A DNA stretch of 64,000 bases from Desulfonauticus sp. (GCA_030950395.1 JAUZRP010000038.1:124001-188000); one strand, 5' to 3'. Numbered from the stretch's first letter, positions 9,226-21,301 are shown. Made by a program: numbers and translations. Notes: generated from the sequence alone by a model not told the origin.

Positions 9226-9343
9226 GACGTAACTGCAAAAGCCCAAAATTGGCGTTTTTGATTAAATTCCCAAACTGTATTTAAAAAATTGTTGTAAAAT
9301 TTTTGTCTAACTAATTAAATTAGTTTTTACAGTGGGATCTTTA
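9226..9343 (-). repeat. MITE-like intergenic repeat, copy 6
   Basis: A good copy: it opens with GACGTAACTGCAAAAGCCCA and closes with TTTTTACAGTGGGATCTTTA. Its reverse complement aligns along most of its length with the 5288 copy. It lies just 3' of gyrA. Confidence 0.8.
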
Positions 9344-9370
9344 GAATAGATATCTTATACGATGATAATC

Positions 9371-11791
9371 TTATTCTAAAATTCCTTCCTTAATTATTCG
9401 ATCAAAACAAACAATTTTTTGTTCTGGATCAAGATTAACAAGTTTTACCCCGATAGTATCTCTTCCAGCTCTTCTAATATCTTTCACCCCTATTCTAATA
9501 ATCTTGTTCGCAGAAGTTAAAATAATAATCTCATCTCCTTCATTAACTAAAACAGATCCACAAACTAGTCCTGTCTTTGAATTAACTTTCATATTTTTAA
9601 TTCCTTTTCCACCCCTTGATTGCAACCTATACATATCCAAACAAGTTCTTTTACCGTATCCATTTTCAGAAATAGTTAATAATTCAAATCTTAATGGATC
9701 GTTAATAGCTACAGCAGAAACTACACTATCAAATTGTCTCAAAGCTACTCCTTTTACTCCCATAGCATTTCTACCAATAGGTCTTATTTCTTTTGTATTA
9801 AATCTAATACAATAACCATTTTTGGTAATTAACATTATTTCAGAATCATGATTAACAACTTTAACTTCTATTAATTCATCCTCTTTATTTAATTTAATAG
9901 CAATAATACCTGTTTGTCTAATATTATTAAATAAAATTATAGATGTTTTTTTAACTAAACCATTTTTAGTAACAAATAAAAAATAGTCATTCTCTGTTAA
10001 ATTACGCTGGCAGACTAATTGTCTTATAAATTCATCTTTCATTAAAGGAATGATATTTTTTATATGTATCCCTTTAGATGTCCTACTAGCCTCAGGTATA
10101 TCGTAAACTTTTATTTTATAACACTTACCTTGATTAGAAAATAGATATAAATTTTGATGATTAGAAGTAGTTACTAAATCAATTACAAAATCATTTTTAG
10201 AAACATTGGCCCCAACAATACCCTTACCACCTCTTTTTTGCTGATTATAATTACTAAGAGAAGTTCTCTTAATATAACCATTTTTAGTTAAAGTAACAAC
10301 AACTTCACTATCAGGAACAATATCTTCTATATTGATATTATCAGGATCATCATCTAAAATAATTGTTTTTCTTTCAGATTTATATTCATCTTTAATCTTT
10401 TCTAATTCTTCCCTAATTACGCTATGCAATACTTCTTTATTATTTAAAATAGATTTTAAATATTCTATTTTTTTGATTAATTCATTATATTCATCGATTA
10501 ATTTTTGTTTTTCTAAATTTGTTAAACGCTGTAATTTCATATCCAAAATAGCTTGGGCTTGAATTTCAGAAAATTCATAATTTTCTACTAACTTAATTTT
10601 AGCTTCTAAAGGAGTTGGAGAGCTTTTTATAGTAGCAATTATTTCATCAATAATGTCTAAAGCCTTTTTTAAACCTTCTAAAATATGAGCCCTAGCCTCT
10701 GCTTTATCTAATTCAAATTTAGACCTTCTTAAAACAACAACCTTTCTATGATCTAAAAAATATTCTAAAATCTGTTTTAAATTCATTAATTTTGGTTTAT
10801 TATTTACAACAGCCATTAAATTTATACCATAAGACTGTTCTAACCCTGAAAATTTATACAATTTATTAATAATAATATCTTCATAAACTCCTTTTTTTAA
10901 TTCTATAACAATTCTAATACCATTTCTATCAGATTCATCACGTAAATCAGCTATGCCTTCTATTTTATTCTCATTTATAAGTTGAGCTATTTTCTCTACA
11001 AGAGATGATTTATTCATCGCATAAGGTATTTCTTTAATAACAATAGATTTAATTTTATTATCTTCTATCTCTATTTTAGAACGTATTTTAATACTTCCCC
11101 TACCAGTAGTATAAGCTGATATCAGTCCATCTTTACCATATACAAAAGCACCTGTTGGAAAATCTGGTCCTTTGATGTAGTTCATTAATTCTTGAATAGA
11201 ACAATCTGGATTATCCAAAAGATATAAAGTAGCTTCAATAACTTCTTTTAAGTTGTGCGGAGGAATATTAGTAGCCATTCCAACAGCAATACCAGAAGAA
11301 CCATTAATAAGAAGGTTAGGTATTTTGGTAGGTAATATTTCAGGTTCTTTTAAAGTATTATCGTAGTTTGGTCTAAAATTAACAGTATTCTTATCTATAT
11401 CAATTAAAAATTCAGAAGTAATTTTAGCTAATCTTACTTCTGTATAACGCATTGCAGCTGCTGCATCACCATCAATAGATCCAAAATTACCCTGTCCTTC
11501 AATAAGTGGCTCTCTCAAATTAAAATCTTGAGCCATCCTTACTAAAGCATCATATACTGCAGCATCTCCGTGAGGATGATATTTACCTATAACATCACCA
11601 ACTATACGAGCAGATTTTTTAAATGGTTTATTATAAGTATTACCTAATTCATACATTGCGTATAAAATTCTTCTATGAACTGGCTTTAAGCCATCTCTTA
11701 CATCAGGAAGGGCCCTTCCAATAATAACACTTAAAGAATACTCTAAATAAGACTTTTTTAGCTCCTCTTCTATATTAACAGAATTAATCAC
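9371..11791 (-). CDS. gyrA: DNA gyrase subunit A
   Basis: An 806-residue type IIA topoisomerase subunit that cuts and rejoins DNA in the GyrA2-GyrB2 complex. The catalytic Tyr116 is in AAAMRYTE. The C-terminal beta-pinwheel contains the GyrA box QKRGGKG, which marks it as gyrase and not topoisomerase IV. In the quinolone region the sequence is [10 protein letters not shown], so the position of E. coli Ser83 is Ala77 here while the Asp87 equivalent is kept. It is the last gene of a dnaN-gyrB-cysC-gyrA run. Codon use is strongly AT-biased. Confidence 0.97.
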   Translation of the reverse strand: MINSVNIEEELKKSYLEYSLSVIIGRALPDVRDGLKPVHRRILYAMYELGNTYNKPFKKSARIVGDVIGKYHPHGDAAVYDALVRMAQDFNLREPLIEGQGNFGSIDGDAAAAMRYTEVRLAKITSEFLIDIDKNTVNFRPNYDNTLKEPEILPTKIPNLLINGSSGIAVGMATNIPPHNLKEVIEATLYLLDNPDCSIQELMNYIKGPDFPTGAFVYGKDGLISAYTTGRGSIKIRSKIEIEDNKIKSIVIKEIPYAMNKSSLVEKIAQLINENKIEGIADLRDESDRNGIRIVIELKKGVYEDIIINKLYKFSGLEQSYGINLMAVVNNKPKLMNLKQILEYFLDHRKVVVLRRSKFELDKAEARAHILEGLKKALDIIDEIIATIKSSPTPLEAKIKLVENYEFSEIQAQAILDMKLQRLTNLEKQKLIDEYNELIKKIEYLKSILNNKEVLHSVIREELEKIKDEYKSERKTIILDDDPDNINIEDIVPDSEVVVTLTKNGYIKRTSLSNYNQQKRGGKGIVGANVSKNDFVIDLVTTSNHQNLYLFSNQGKCYKIKVYDIPEASRTSKGIHIKNIIPLMKDEFIRQLVCQRNLTENDYFLFVTKNGLVKKTSIILFNNIRQTGIIAIKLNKEDELIEVKVVNHDSEIMLITKNGYCIRFNTKEIRPIGRNAMGVKGVALRQFDSVVSAVAINDPLRFELLTISENGYGKRTCLDMYRLQSRGGKGIKNMKVNSKTGLVCGSVLVNEGDEIIILTSANKIIRIGVKDIRRAGRDTIGVKLVNLDPEQKIVCFDRIIKEGILE

Positions 11792-11817
11792 TCAACCCAT
11801 CTCCTTTTTAATTATAT

Positions 11818-12429
11818 TTATATTTTAAATACATTATTTCTATCTAAATAATCTAATATAATCCTTATACTCTCATTTACATCCATTTTATCAGTTTCAA
11901 CAATTATTTCTGGATTTACAGGTGGTTCATAAGGAGCAGATAATCCTGTAAGTCCTTTAATTTGTCCATTCCTTGCTTTCTTATATAAACCCTTTGGATC
12001 TCTTTGTTCACAAATCTCTAAAGGACATTTAACATATACTTCTATAAATTCTCCATCACAAAACAAATTCCTTACCATCTTTCTATCTTCTAAATAAGGA
12101 GAAGCAAAAGCTGCAATAGTTAAAATACCTGCATCTACAAATAATTTTGCTACCTCACCTACTCGTCGAAGATTTTCTCTTCTATCTTCTGGAGAAAAGT
12201 TTAAATCTTTATTAAGACCATGACGAATATTATCTCCATCTAATATATAAGTTCTAATATTCATATTATACAATCTATACTCTAGCTCAGTAGAAAGAGT
12301 TGATTTACCAGAACCTGGTAAACCAGTAAACCAAATTAAAGCTGACTTATGTTTATTCATTATCCAGCGCTGAGATTTGTTAATTTTTCCTTTATGCCAG
12401 AGGATATTATTATTATTTACACCTTGCAA
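11818..12429 (-). CDS. cysC: Adenylylsulfate (APS) kinase
   Basis: A 203-residue kinase that converts APS and ATP into PAPS. The P-loop is GLPGSGKST near residues 35-43, followed by [10 protein letters not shown] and [11 protein letters not shown], which bind APS, and FASPY, which carries the family's phospho-acceptor Ser. The start is taken as TTG at 12429 because AGGAGG lies 6 bases before it; the N-terminal part ([11 protein letters not shown]) is also normal for CysC. It sits between gyrB and gyrA on the same strand, an unexpected place. Dissimilatory sulfate reducers do not need PAPS for respiration, so a role in sulfation or assimilation is likelier. Confidence 0.93.
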   Translation of the reverse strand: MQGVNNNNILWHKGKINKSQRWIMNKHKSALIWFTGLPGSGKSTLSTELEYRLYNMNIRTYILDGDNIRHGLNKDLNFSPEDRRENLRRVGEVAKLFVDAGILTIAAFASPYLEDRKMVRNLFCDGEFIEVYVKCPLEICEQRDPKGLYKKARNGQIKGLTGLSAPYEPPVNPEIIVETDKMDVNESIRIILDYLDRNNVFKI

Positions 12430-12497
12430 AACATTCCTCCTGCTCCCTACTATTTTTATTTTTTAAACTTTCATTATTCAAGACAAAAAAAGATAAA

Positions 12498-14861
<2,364 letters not shown>

Positions 14862-16007
14862 TTACTCCTCACTATAATAATTTTCTTCTCTAATTTCTAC
14901 AGGCATTGCAAAAATAAAGTATTTAAACTCATCTTCTCCTTCTACTTTAAATGGTTCTGATGAATTATCAGAAAAACAAAATTTAACTAAATTAGAATTA
15001 AAATGATCTAAAATTTCAATAGCATCTTTTGTTAAAAGAGTAATATTTTCTAATTTACCATTATATGTACAAGGTAAAACTTCTTCTGCTTCACCTAATT
15101 CAGAGCCATAAGCTTTTAAAATTAAATTATTTTCTGATATTTGAAATATAGTAGATTTACTAGATGTATTAAATAAAAGTAATCTATCTAAAGAATCTAT
15201 CAATAATTTTCTATCTATTGTTAAAATAGAATTTAATTTGTTTTGATATTTATCTACAAATTCATTATATTTTGGGAATTCATAAGAACTTAAAGGAAAA
15301 GAATACATTTCTTTTTTATCTATAGTTCTAATAAAAAGTTTATCAGGAGTTATATTAAGCTCAATTTCGTTTTCAGGTAATATTTTTTTTAACTCATTTA
15401 CTATTTTTTTATGAATCAAGATACCACTATCAGGTATAGTATTATATATATCGTCGTTATCTAATTGAAACACTGCTAACTTAGGACCATTTAATCCACA
15501 AAATTCTACTTCTCCAAATTGTTGTCCTTTTTTTATACTTAGGCAAGTCATAGCTCCCATAGTTTCATCATCACAAATACAAAAATATACTCTATCTATT
15601 ATTTCCTTAAAAATATCTCCAGACCAAATTTGTTTATTTTCTTCGGGAAAATTTTGAAGTTCTTGAAACCAAGAACTTTCCACTACAGGGATGGTATATT
15701 TATTCTTTCCCTGTTTAATAATAATTTTTTGTTCTTTAAGTTCTATAATTATTTCTCCTGGGTTCATTTTTTTTATTAGATCAGCAAAAATTTTACCCTG
15801 AACCCCTATTAATCCTGGTTCGTAAACCTGAGCAGGATAATTACAAATAATTTCAATATTAGAATCTGTAGCTAAAAAATTTAGGTTATTATTTTCAGAT
15901 TTTATCCATACGGTTCTAAGAAATGCAGCCCCACTTTTTTGAGGAAGAATAGAAGCTATTTTTTGGATGCCTTCTAAAATTTCTTCTCTTTTAAAACTAA
16001 TTCTCAT
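14862..16007 (-). CDS. dnaN: DNA polymerase III sliding clamp (beta subunit)
   Basis: A 381-residue clamp with three repeated domains, starting MRISFKREEILEGIQ and ending near FAMPVEIREENYYSEE, where the family's C-terminal M-P-x-x motif is expected. It encircles DNA and tethers polymerase III. It is the first gene of the dnaN-gyrB-cysC-gyrA run, and an ATG with AAAGGAG upstream on the minus strand supports the start. In Desulfovibrio dnaA lies beside dnaN as far as I recall; here there is a 647-bp gene-free region instead. Confidence 0.95.
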   Translation of the reverse strand: MRISFKREEILEGIQKIASILPQKSGAAFLRTVWIKSENNNLNFLATDSNIEIICNYPAQVYEPGLIGVQGKIFADLIKKMNPGEIIIELKEQKIIIKQGKNKYTIPVVESSWFQELQNFPEENKQIWSGDIFKEIIDRVYFCICDDETMGAMTCLSIKKGQQFGEVEFCGLNGPKLAVFQLDNDDIYNTIPDSGILIHKKIVNELKKILPENEIELNITPDKLFIRTIDKKEMYSFPLSSYEFPKYNEFVDKYQNKLNSILTIDRKLLIDSLDRLLLFNTSSKSTIFQISENNLILKAYGSELGEAEEVLPCTYNGKLENITLLTKDAIEILDHFNSNLVKFCFSDNSSEPFKVEGEDEFKYFIFAMPVEIREENYYSEE

Positions 16008-16654
16008 TTTTATTCTCCTTTTTGTTATTATATTTGTTCGTTTGTTCTTATTTTAAATAACTATTTAAAATTATTAACTATTTTAATAAAAAAATAAAAA
16101 CAATTTTGTTTATAACCTTTAATTGATTTTTGTTTTTAAATGAAATTGTTCCTAACTAGTTATTGAAGTATCAATTTAGTTACAAATTAGCTCCAGGGAT
16201 TATCATTACTCAATTCTTTAGTCACACCAGTAAGTTTTTTTTAGATCAAGTGTTGCTAATATTTTTTCAAAATTTAATCACATGTTCAAACGTATAAGTT
16301 TGTTAACTCTTTAAGGCTTAAAAAATACCATTTGGAGTATTTAGTTAGCCATCTTAGATAATAGGTGAATTAGAAAGTATTGCTAACCATTATTAACTAC
16401 TTTTGGCGCGTTAGGAGCTGGTTTACAAATTAAGGAATATTGACTACTAGCAATAGCCTAGATAAGATGAAATTATTATACTGATTTTTTCAATAATTGC
16501 AAATAAACTTTATTATACACTTTTATTCTTAACATGTAGAAATTATTATATTTTTTTATGATAATCTCTATCCATTAAAAGTCGTGTAAAATGAATGGGT
16601 TTAAGTTAATTAAGGATTTCACTTTAAGAGAGTAATTATTTTTCAGAGGAGCTG
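16008..16654. other. Divergent AT-rich intergenic region upstream of dnaN (possible origin)
   Basis: This 647-bp stretch separates dnaN (minus) from the plus-strand homocysteine gene. It contains two near-matches to the DnaA box TTWTNCACA, each with one mismatch in the last base: TTATACACT near 16512 on plus and TTTTACACG on minus near 16582. A tract near 16245-16290 faintly resembles the MITE family. No ORF is credible. Promoters for both flanking genes must also be here. Confidence 0.35.
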
Positions 16655-17812
16655 ATGAAAAGTATAAAAAAGACTATTCAGGAAATTAATGAGAAGATTA
16701 AAAAAGGAAAGGCAGTTATTTTAAATGCAAAAGAAATGACTGAGTTAGTGAAAAAAGTTGGTAAAAGAAAAGCTGCCTTAGAAGTGGATGTAGTTACTAC
16801 TGGGACCTTTTCTCCTATGTGTTCATCGGGGTTTTTATTTAATTTTAAGCAATATCCACCGTTGATTAAAGCTTCTAAAGTATGGTTAAATGGTGTGCCA
16901 GCTTATGGAGGTTTAGCTGCTGTTGATGCTTATTTAGGAGCTACAGAACCTAAAGAAGATGATCCTCTAAACAGGGTGTTTCCAGGGCAGTTTAAGTATG
17001 GTGGAGGTCACGTAATAGAGGATTTGTTACGAGGAAGATCCGTTCATTTACGAGCAGAAGCATATGGAACTGATTGTTATCCAAGGAAATTTTTAGAAAG
17101 AGATATTACTTTAGGTGAGCTCAATGATGCTATTTTATTAAATCCCAGGAATTGTTATCAAAATTATAATTGTGCAATTAATTTAAGTTCTAAAATTAAA
17201 TATACTTATATGGGTCCTCTTCGTCCTTATGGGGCAAATGCTAATTTTGCTACCTCTGGTGCTTTAAGTCCTCTTTTAAATGATCCTTACTTACAAACAA
17301 TTGGTACTGGCACCAAGATTTTTCTTGGAGGAGGTATTGGTTATGTAATAGGTCATGGAACCCAACACAATCCAAATCCTCCTAGAAATAAGCGAGGTCT
17401 TCCGCTTCAACCAGCTGCTACTTTAATGTTAAAAGGTGATTTGAAACAAATGAATCCAAGATATATTAGAGGACTTAGTATTCTTGGTTATGGTTGCTCT
17501 ATTTGTGTGGGAGTTGGTATTCCTATCCCTATTTTAGATGAAGAAATAGCCTTTTACACAGGAGTGTCTGACCAAGATATACAGGTACCCCTAGTAGACT
17601 ATGGGGAAGAGTACGGTCAAGGAAAAGCAAAACCTCTTAAATATGTCACATATGAAGAATTACTTTCAGGAACGATAGATTTTGAAGGTAAAAAAGTTAA
17701 TACAGTACCTCTAACTAGTTATTCTCTATCTCTAGAAATAGCGGAAGTTTTAAAAGAATGGATTAAAAAAGGAAAATTTTTACTGACCGAGCCCCAAGAA
17801 TATTTTGTTTAA
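16655..17812 (+). CDS. DUF39/HcyBio homocysteine biosynthesis protein
   Basis: A 385-residue protein of the family (PF01837) implicated in making homocysteine from aspartate semialdehyde and sulfide in methanogens and some sulfate reducers. The sequence VDVVTTGTFSPMCSSG near residues 44-59 has the family's conserved Cys, and GGGIGYVIGHGTQHNP lies near 225-240. The usual partner, a NIL-domain ferredoxin-like protein, is not adjacent. AGAGGAG sits about 5 bases before the ATG. For a sulfide-producing organism direct sulfhydrylation makes sense, but the function is inferred from the family. Confidence 0.9.
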   Translation: MKSIKKTIQEINEKIKKGKAVILNAKEMTELVKKVGKRKAALEVDVVTTGTFSPMCSSGFLFNFKQYPPLIKASKVWLNGVPAYGGLAAVDAYLGATEPKEDDPLNRVFPGQFKYGGGHVIEDLLRGRSVHLRAEAYGTDCYPRKFLERDITLGELNDAILLNPRNCYQNYNCAINLSSKIKYTYMGPLRPYGANANFATSGALSPLLNDPYLQTIGTGTKIFLGGGIGYVIGHGTQHNPNPPRNKRGLPLQPAATLMLKGDLKQMNPRYIRGLSILGYGCSICVGVGIPIPILDEEIAFYTGVSDQDIQVPLVDYGEEYGQGKAKPLKYVTYEELLSGTIDFEGKKVNTVPLTSYSLSLEIAEVLKEWIKKGKFLLTEPQEYFV

Positions 17813-17815
17813 TTA

Positions 17816-17921
17816 AGGCAGTTAGAGATAAGTTTAATGATAAATTTTTTTTTTTAATAATTTAAGTTAGTTATATTTTAATAATTTAATTAAAAATACA
17901 AATTTTGGTCTTTGGTAGTTA
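17816..17921 (+). repeat. MITE-like intergenic repeat, copy 7
   Basis: It shows GCAGTTAGAGATAAG at the left, TTAGTTATATTTTAATAATT in the middle and AATTTTGGTCTTTGGTAGTT at the right, matching the 3' half of the family. The left terminus is degenerate. It ends where the downstream peptidase frame begins. Confidence 0.55.
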
Positions 17922-17944
17922 TGAAAATAAATAAACTTTCGAAC

Positions 17945-18997
17945 ATGAGAATTTTAAGAGTAAAAAAAGTTCAAAATTTTATTCAACAAAATAATTTGGA
18001 TTGTTTTTTGGTTTTAAATCCAACTAATCGTTATTATTTATCTGGATTTGAATTAAAAGATGTCCAGTATAATGAGAGTTCTGGTTTTTTAGTTATAACT
18101 AAAGATAATTTATTTTTATTTACAGATAATAGATATTTAACTTCAGCTTTAGAATTAATTGATAAAAATAATATTTTTATTTATCATAGTGATAAATTTA
18201 AATATGTAATAGATATTTTAAAGAAAAAAAACATTAAATCTATTGGATTTGAATATAATTTTTTTCCTTATGAATTTTATTTTAATTTAAAAAAAGATTT
18301 TAATTTAATAGGTTTTCAAAACGTAATAGAGAGTTTAAGAAAAATCAAAGATGATTTTGAAATACAAAGATTAAGAGATTCAAATTCCTTAGTTTACAAA
18401 GTATTTGAGATTTTACCAAAATATTTTAAAGTTGGTCAAACAGAAAGAGAGATTGCTTGGTTTATAGAAAAATATTTTAGAGAACATGGAGCTAGTGAAG
18501 TATCTTTTCCTCCTATTGTTGCTTTTGGTGAAAATTCAGCTAAACCACATGCAGTTCCTTCTAATAGAAGATTAAAACAAGATGAGTTAATTTTAGTCGA
18601 TATAGGTTGCAGGTTAAATGACTATTGCTCTGATCAAACAAGAACTTTTTGGTTTGGTAAAAATCCTTCTGATATTTTTTTGCACACATTAGAATTAGTA
18701 AAAGAGGCTCAAAAAAAGGCTATTGATTTTATAAAAGCAGGTGAAAAATTAAAAGATGCCTATTTTTTGGTTAAAAATTTTTTTAAAGAAAATGGGGTTG
18801 AGAATAATTTTCCCCATGCCTTAGGTCATGGTATAGGTCTTGATACTCACGAACCACCAGGTATAGGTCGTAATGATGATGTATTTGAAGAAGGGATGGT
18901 GATTACTATAGAACCTGGGTTATATGACCAAAAATGGGGAGGAATTAGATGGGAATATATGGGCTTAGTAACTAAAAATGGCTTGCAAATAATTTAA
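17945..18997 (+). CDS. M24-family Xaa-Pro aminopeptidase
   Basis: About 350 residues. A creatinase-like N-terminal domain is followed by a pita-bread metallopeptidase domain. The five expected metal ligands are visible: Asp in LVDIGCRLNDYCSDQTRT (two), His in HALGHGIGLDTHEPP, Glu in ITIEPGLY and Glu in GGIRWEYMG. It should remove N-terminal residues ahead of proline in the cytoplasm. The start is uncertain. Met at 17945 gives the family-like opening MRILRVKKVQNFI; ATG 17921 is possible but falls at the edge of a repeat. No Shine-Dalgarno sequence is seen for either. Confidence 0.85.
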   Translation: MRILRVKKVQNFIQQNNLDCFLVLNPTNRYYLSGFELKDVQYNESSGFLVITKDNLFLFTDNRYLTSALELIDKNNIFIYHSDKFKYVIDILKKKNIKSIGFEYNFFPYEFYFNLKKDFNLIGFQNVIESLRKIKDDFEIQRLRDSNSLVYKVFEILPKYFKVGQTEREIAWFIEKYFREHGASEVSFPPIVAFGENSAKPHAVPSNRRLKQDELILVDIGCRLNDYCSDQTRTFWFGKNPSDIFLHTLELVKEAQKKAIDFIKAGEKLKDAYFLVKNFFKENGVENNFPHALGHGIGLDTHEPPGIGRNDDVFEEGMVITIEPGLYDQKWGGIRWEYMGLVTKNGLQII

Positions 18998-19085
18998 AAG
19001 ATCCAAAAAATGATTTATCTGTAAAATTATTTTTGTCTAATCAAATTCCGGTTAATAATAAAAATTTCCCAATACCTAAAGAAGG

Positions 19086-19137
19086 TTACAATTTGACAAT
19101 TTAATTAAAAATGCTAATTTTTGCAGTTATATCATAA
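19086..19137 (+). repeat. Partial MITE-like repeat, copy 8 (3' half)
   Basis: GACAATTTAATTAAAAATGC followed by TTTTTGCAGTTATATCATAA matches the right-hand end of the family. The left half is not recognisable. Confidence 0.5.
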
Positions 19138-19187
19138 TGTATTTATTTAAAAAAATATAACAGAATCACTTACTAACATTAGTTGTT

Positions 19188-19424
19188 ATGTTTTCTGATA
19201 GGATTTATTTAGAACTTGATAGACAAGATATAGCTTATTTTAAATTTATTCTTGAAGGCTGGGATAATATAGCTTATTTTACAGTTATTGATAAATATAG
19301 AGCAGTTATTCAGCTTGTTTGCTCTAAAGATGATTATAATAGATTGATGACTATTTTAGATGTATTAAAAAATGAACTTTATTTAAATATTTTATACATA
19401 AAAAAGGAGTATAATTATGAATAG
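19188..19424 (+). CDS. DUF4911-domain protein
   Basis: A 78-residue cytoplasmic protein that fits the DUF4911 family seen in sulfate-reducing deltaproteobacteria. It has the ELDRQDIAYFKFILEGWDN start, a central beta-rich segment and the closing LKNELYLNILYI. The family's function is unknown. Its last 8 bases overlap the next gene, so the two are translationally coupled. Confidence 0.75.
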   Translation: MFSDRIYLELDRQDIAYFKFILEGWDNIAYFTVIDKYRAVIQLVCSKDDYNRLMTILDVLKNELYLNILYIKKEYNYE

Positions 19425-19836
19425 AGAAGTTAAAACAAAATTAAATTTGATTTTTGTTTTTATATTATCTTTATTTTTGTATGCTATGGGATCAAATCAG
19501 GGAATCTTAACTAAAATACCTAATCCTGATAGATTATTTAAAGTAAAAATAGTTGATACTGATGAAAATATAATAACAGTAAGTAAATTTTCTATTGATG
19601 GTCTTACTTATCTTCCAGTAAAATTAGGTAAGACAGATATAAGTTTAGATTTTGCTAAAATAAATAAAATAGACCTGTATAATCAAAACAAATTTTTAAA
19701 AATTAAAGTATATTTTAAAAATGGTGATATTTCCTATTTTGTAATGAATAAAAATATTTACTTTGTTGGTAAAACAAAATTTGGTAATCTAAAAATAAAA
19801 GCAGCAAATTTAATAAGTATTAAATTTTTACAATAA
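19417..19836 (+). CDS. Hypothetical exported or membrane-anchored protein
   Basis: 139 residues that I do not recognise. After a charged start (MNREVKTK) comes one hydrophobic segment, about residues 9-24, which could be a signal peptide or an anchor. The remainder alternates hydrophobic and polar residues, suggesting a small beta-rich domain (ILTKIPNPDRLFKVKIVDTD onward). AAAGGAG lies 7-8 bases before the ATG. The gene overlaps the DUF4911 gene by 8 bp, so they are likely functionally linked. Confidence 0.6.
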   Translation: MNREVKTKLNLIFVFILSLFLYAMGSNQGILTKIPNPDRLFKVKIVDTDENIITVSKFSIDGLTYLPVKLGKTDISLDFAKINKIDLYNQNKFLKIKVYFKNGDISYFVMNKNIYFVGKTKFGNLKIKAANLISIKFLQ

Positions 19837-19844
19837 ATAAAAAT

Positions 19845-19938
19845 TATCAAAAATGTAATTAATAATTTAAAAACTAGTTATATTTTGATAATTTAATCAA
19901 GAACGTCAATTTTGTTTTTTTGCAGTCTGTTTCACCAT
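19845..19938 (+). repeat. MITE-like intergenic repeat, copy 9
   Basis: It includes AAAAACTAGTTATATTTTGA, TAATTTAATCAAGAACGTCA and a right end TTTTTTTGCAGTCTGTTTCA. Only the 3' two thirds are clear. Confidence 0.55.
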
Positions 19939-20009
19939 TTTTATATATTCAATTGTAGAATATCGTTTAAATGTTTGTATAATTTTAGGCAATGAAACAT
20001 CGTTTCCCC

Positions 20010-20112
20010 CGTAGGGGCGGATTCCATATCCGCCCGTGTTTTATTTTTTCGGGCAGATTCATATTTACGGGCAGAAATAGATTCACGGGCAGAAATAGAT
20101 TCTGCCCCTACG
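20010..20112. repeat. GC-rich palindromic element with an 18-bp triplet repeat
   Basis: The outer arms CGTAGGGGC (20010-20018) and GCCCCTACG (20104-20112) are exact inverted repeats. Inside are a hairpin GGGCGGAT/ATCCGCCC (20015-20035) and three 18-bp units starting CGGGCAGA at 20050, 20068 and 20086, the last forming a further hairpin with the right arm. It is far more GC-rich than the surrounding sequence. It resembles the dispersed GTAGGGGCG-type palindromes found in many bacterial genomes. Confidence 0.75.
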
Positions 20113-20282
20113 AATAAAATACAAAAAATTCACATCTTCACCCTCGCTTCCCCACTCATCAATTTTGGCAATAAGGTATCTCGCAATTTTTATAATGTAC
20201 GGATTTGGTTTTTGTTTGGTTGAATTTTCATAAAATAAGGTTTAACAATTTCATTAAATTTTCTCAAAGTTTGTTTATCAGA

Positions 20283-20411
20283 TTTTAAGAATAAACTGCA
20301 AAGAAAATGAATTTTTTTTGTTTTTGATTGAGTTGTTAAGTTGTAAGCAGTTTGAAATTGTTAAGCTATAACCATGTAAATTATGAAAATTTTTTTGTAG
20401 CTAGATTATAT
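20283..20411 (-). repeat. MITE-like intergenic repeat, copy 10
   Basis: It opens with TTTAAGAATAAACTGCAAAG, contains GTTAAGCTATAACC and closes with TTTTGTAGCTAGATTATA. The right end runs over the stop codon of the minus-strand tatD gene. Confidence 0.55.
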
Positions 20412-21216
20412 TAAAAAATTTTTTAGCATTTTGACCTGTGTAATACCAGATATCTATAACATTTTTCTTTTTTAAAAAAGCTAATTTATAAGCAGAGAAG
20501 ACAATAAAAGCAGGTTCATTTTTTTTACCTCTATAGGGCTCAGGAGTAAGATATGGGCAGTCAGTTTCTAACAAAATGTGCCTTATAGGAGTATATTTTG
20601 CAATTTCCTGTAGTTCTTGACTTTTTTTAAACGTAATTGCTCCAGAAAAAGATACTGACCAACCTTGATCTAATATTTTTCTTATTTCACTTTTACCATA
20701 ACTAAAACAATGAAATAGACATTTATTGATCTTTTTAAAATTATTTAAAATAGCAAAAGTATCTTCTTTGGCTTCTCTTGAATGTATTACTATTGGTTTA
20801 TTTAATTCTAAAGCTAAATTTATTTGATATTCAAATATTTTTTGCTGTATTTTAGGTTCTGAGAAATTATAATAATAATCAAGTCCAATTTCACCTATAG
20901 CTTTAATATCATATTCTAAACAAATTTGCCTGATTTTTTCTATTTCTTTAACCCCTAATTTTTGTCCATCATGAGGATGTATTCCTAAAATAAAGAAAAT
21001 ATTTTTATTTTTTAGATTATTAACATTTTTTATAAATTCATCACATGATAAAAAAACATTACCAATATACTGAACTCCACACCTATTAGCTCTTTTTAAG
21101 ACTTGATTTAAATTATTTTGAAAATTTTTTAAACTTAAATGAGCATGACTATCTACGCCACAGCAGGGTAAGGAAATGGTTTCTGGGCTAATTCTAATTT
21201 TTTTATTTTTTTTCAT
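20401..21216 (-). CDS. tatD: TatD-family metal-dependent DNase
   Basis: A 271-residue TIM-barrel hydrolase. The metal-binding motifs are in order: DSHAHL (residues 22-27), IGEIGLDYYY with the catalytic Glu, VIHSREA, LFHCFSYG and LLETDCPYLTPEP. TatD enzymes are 3'-5' exonucleases or endonucleases linked to DNA repair and degradation. Length is normal, with a slightly extended N-terminus rich in Lys. It stands alone between intergenic repeats; both ends of the gene are flanked by MITE-like copies. Confidence 0.93.
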   Translation of the reverse strand: MKKNKKIRISPETISLPCCGVDSHAHLSLKNFQNNLNQVLKRANRCGVQYIGNVFLSCDEFIKNVNNLKNKNIFFILGIHPHDGQKLGVKEIEKIRQICLEYDIKAIGEIGLDYYYNFSEPKIQQKIFEYQINLALELNKPIVIHSREAKEDTFAILNNFKKINKCLFHCFSYGKSEIRKILDQGWSVSFSGAITFKKSQELQEIAKYTPIRHILLETDCPYLTPEPYRGKKNEPAFIVFSAYKLAFLKKKNVIDIWYYTGQNAKKFFNII

Positions 21217-21301
21217 AGTTATTTATCATCTCTTTACAAAATTTTTTAAATTTTTTTAACAAAAATTTTTCCAATAATTTAAAATAAATTTAATTTATAA
21301 T

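Noticed and set aside
16008-16654. SAM riboswitch ahead of the homocysteine gene
   Set aside because: None of the conserved SAM-I core segments is visible; only generic AT-rich sequence.
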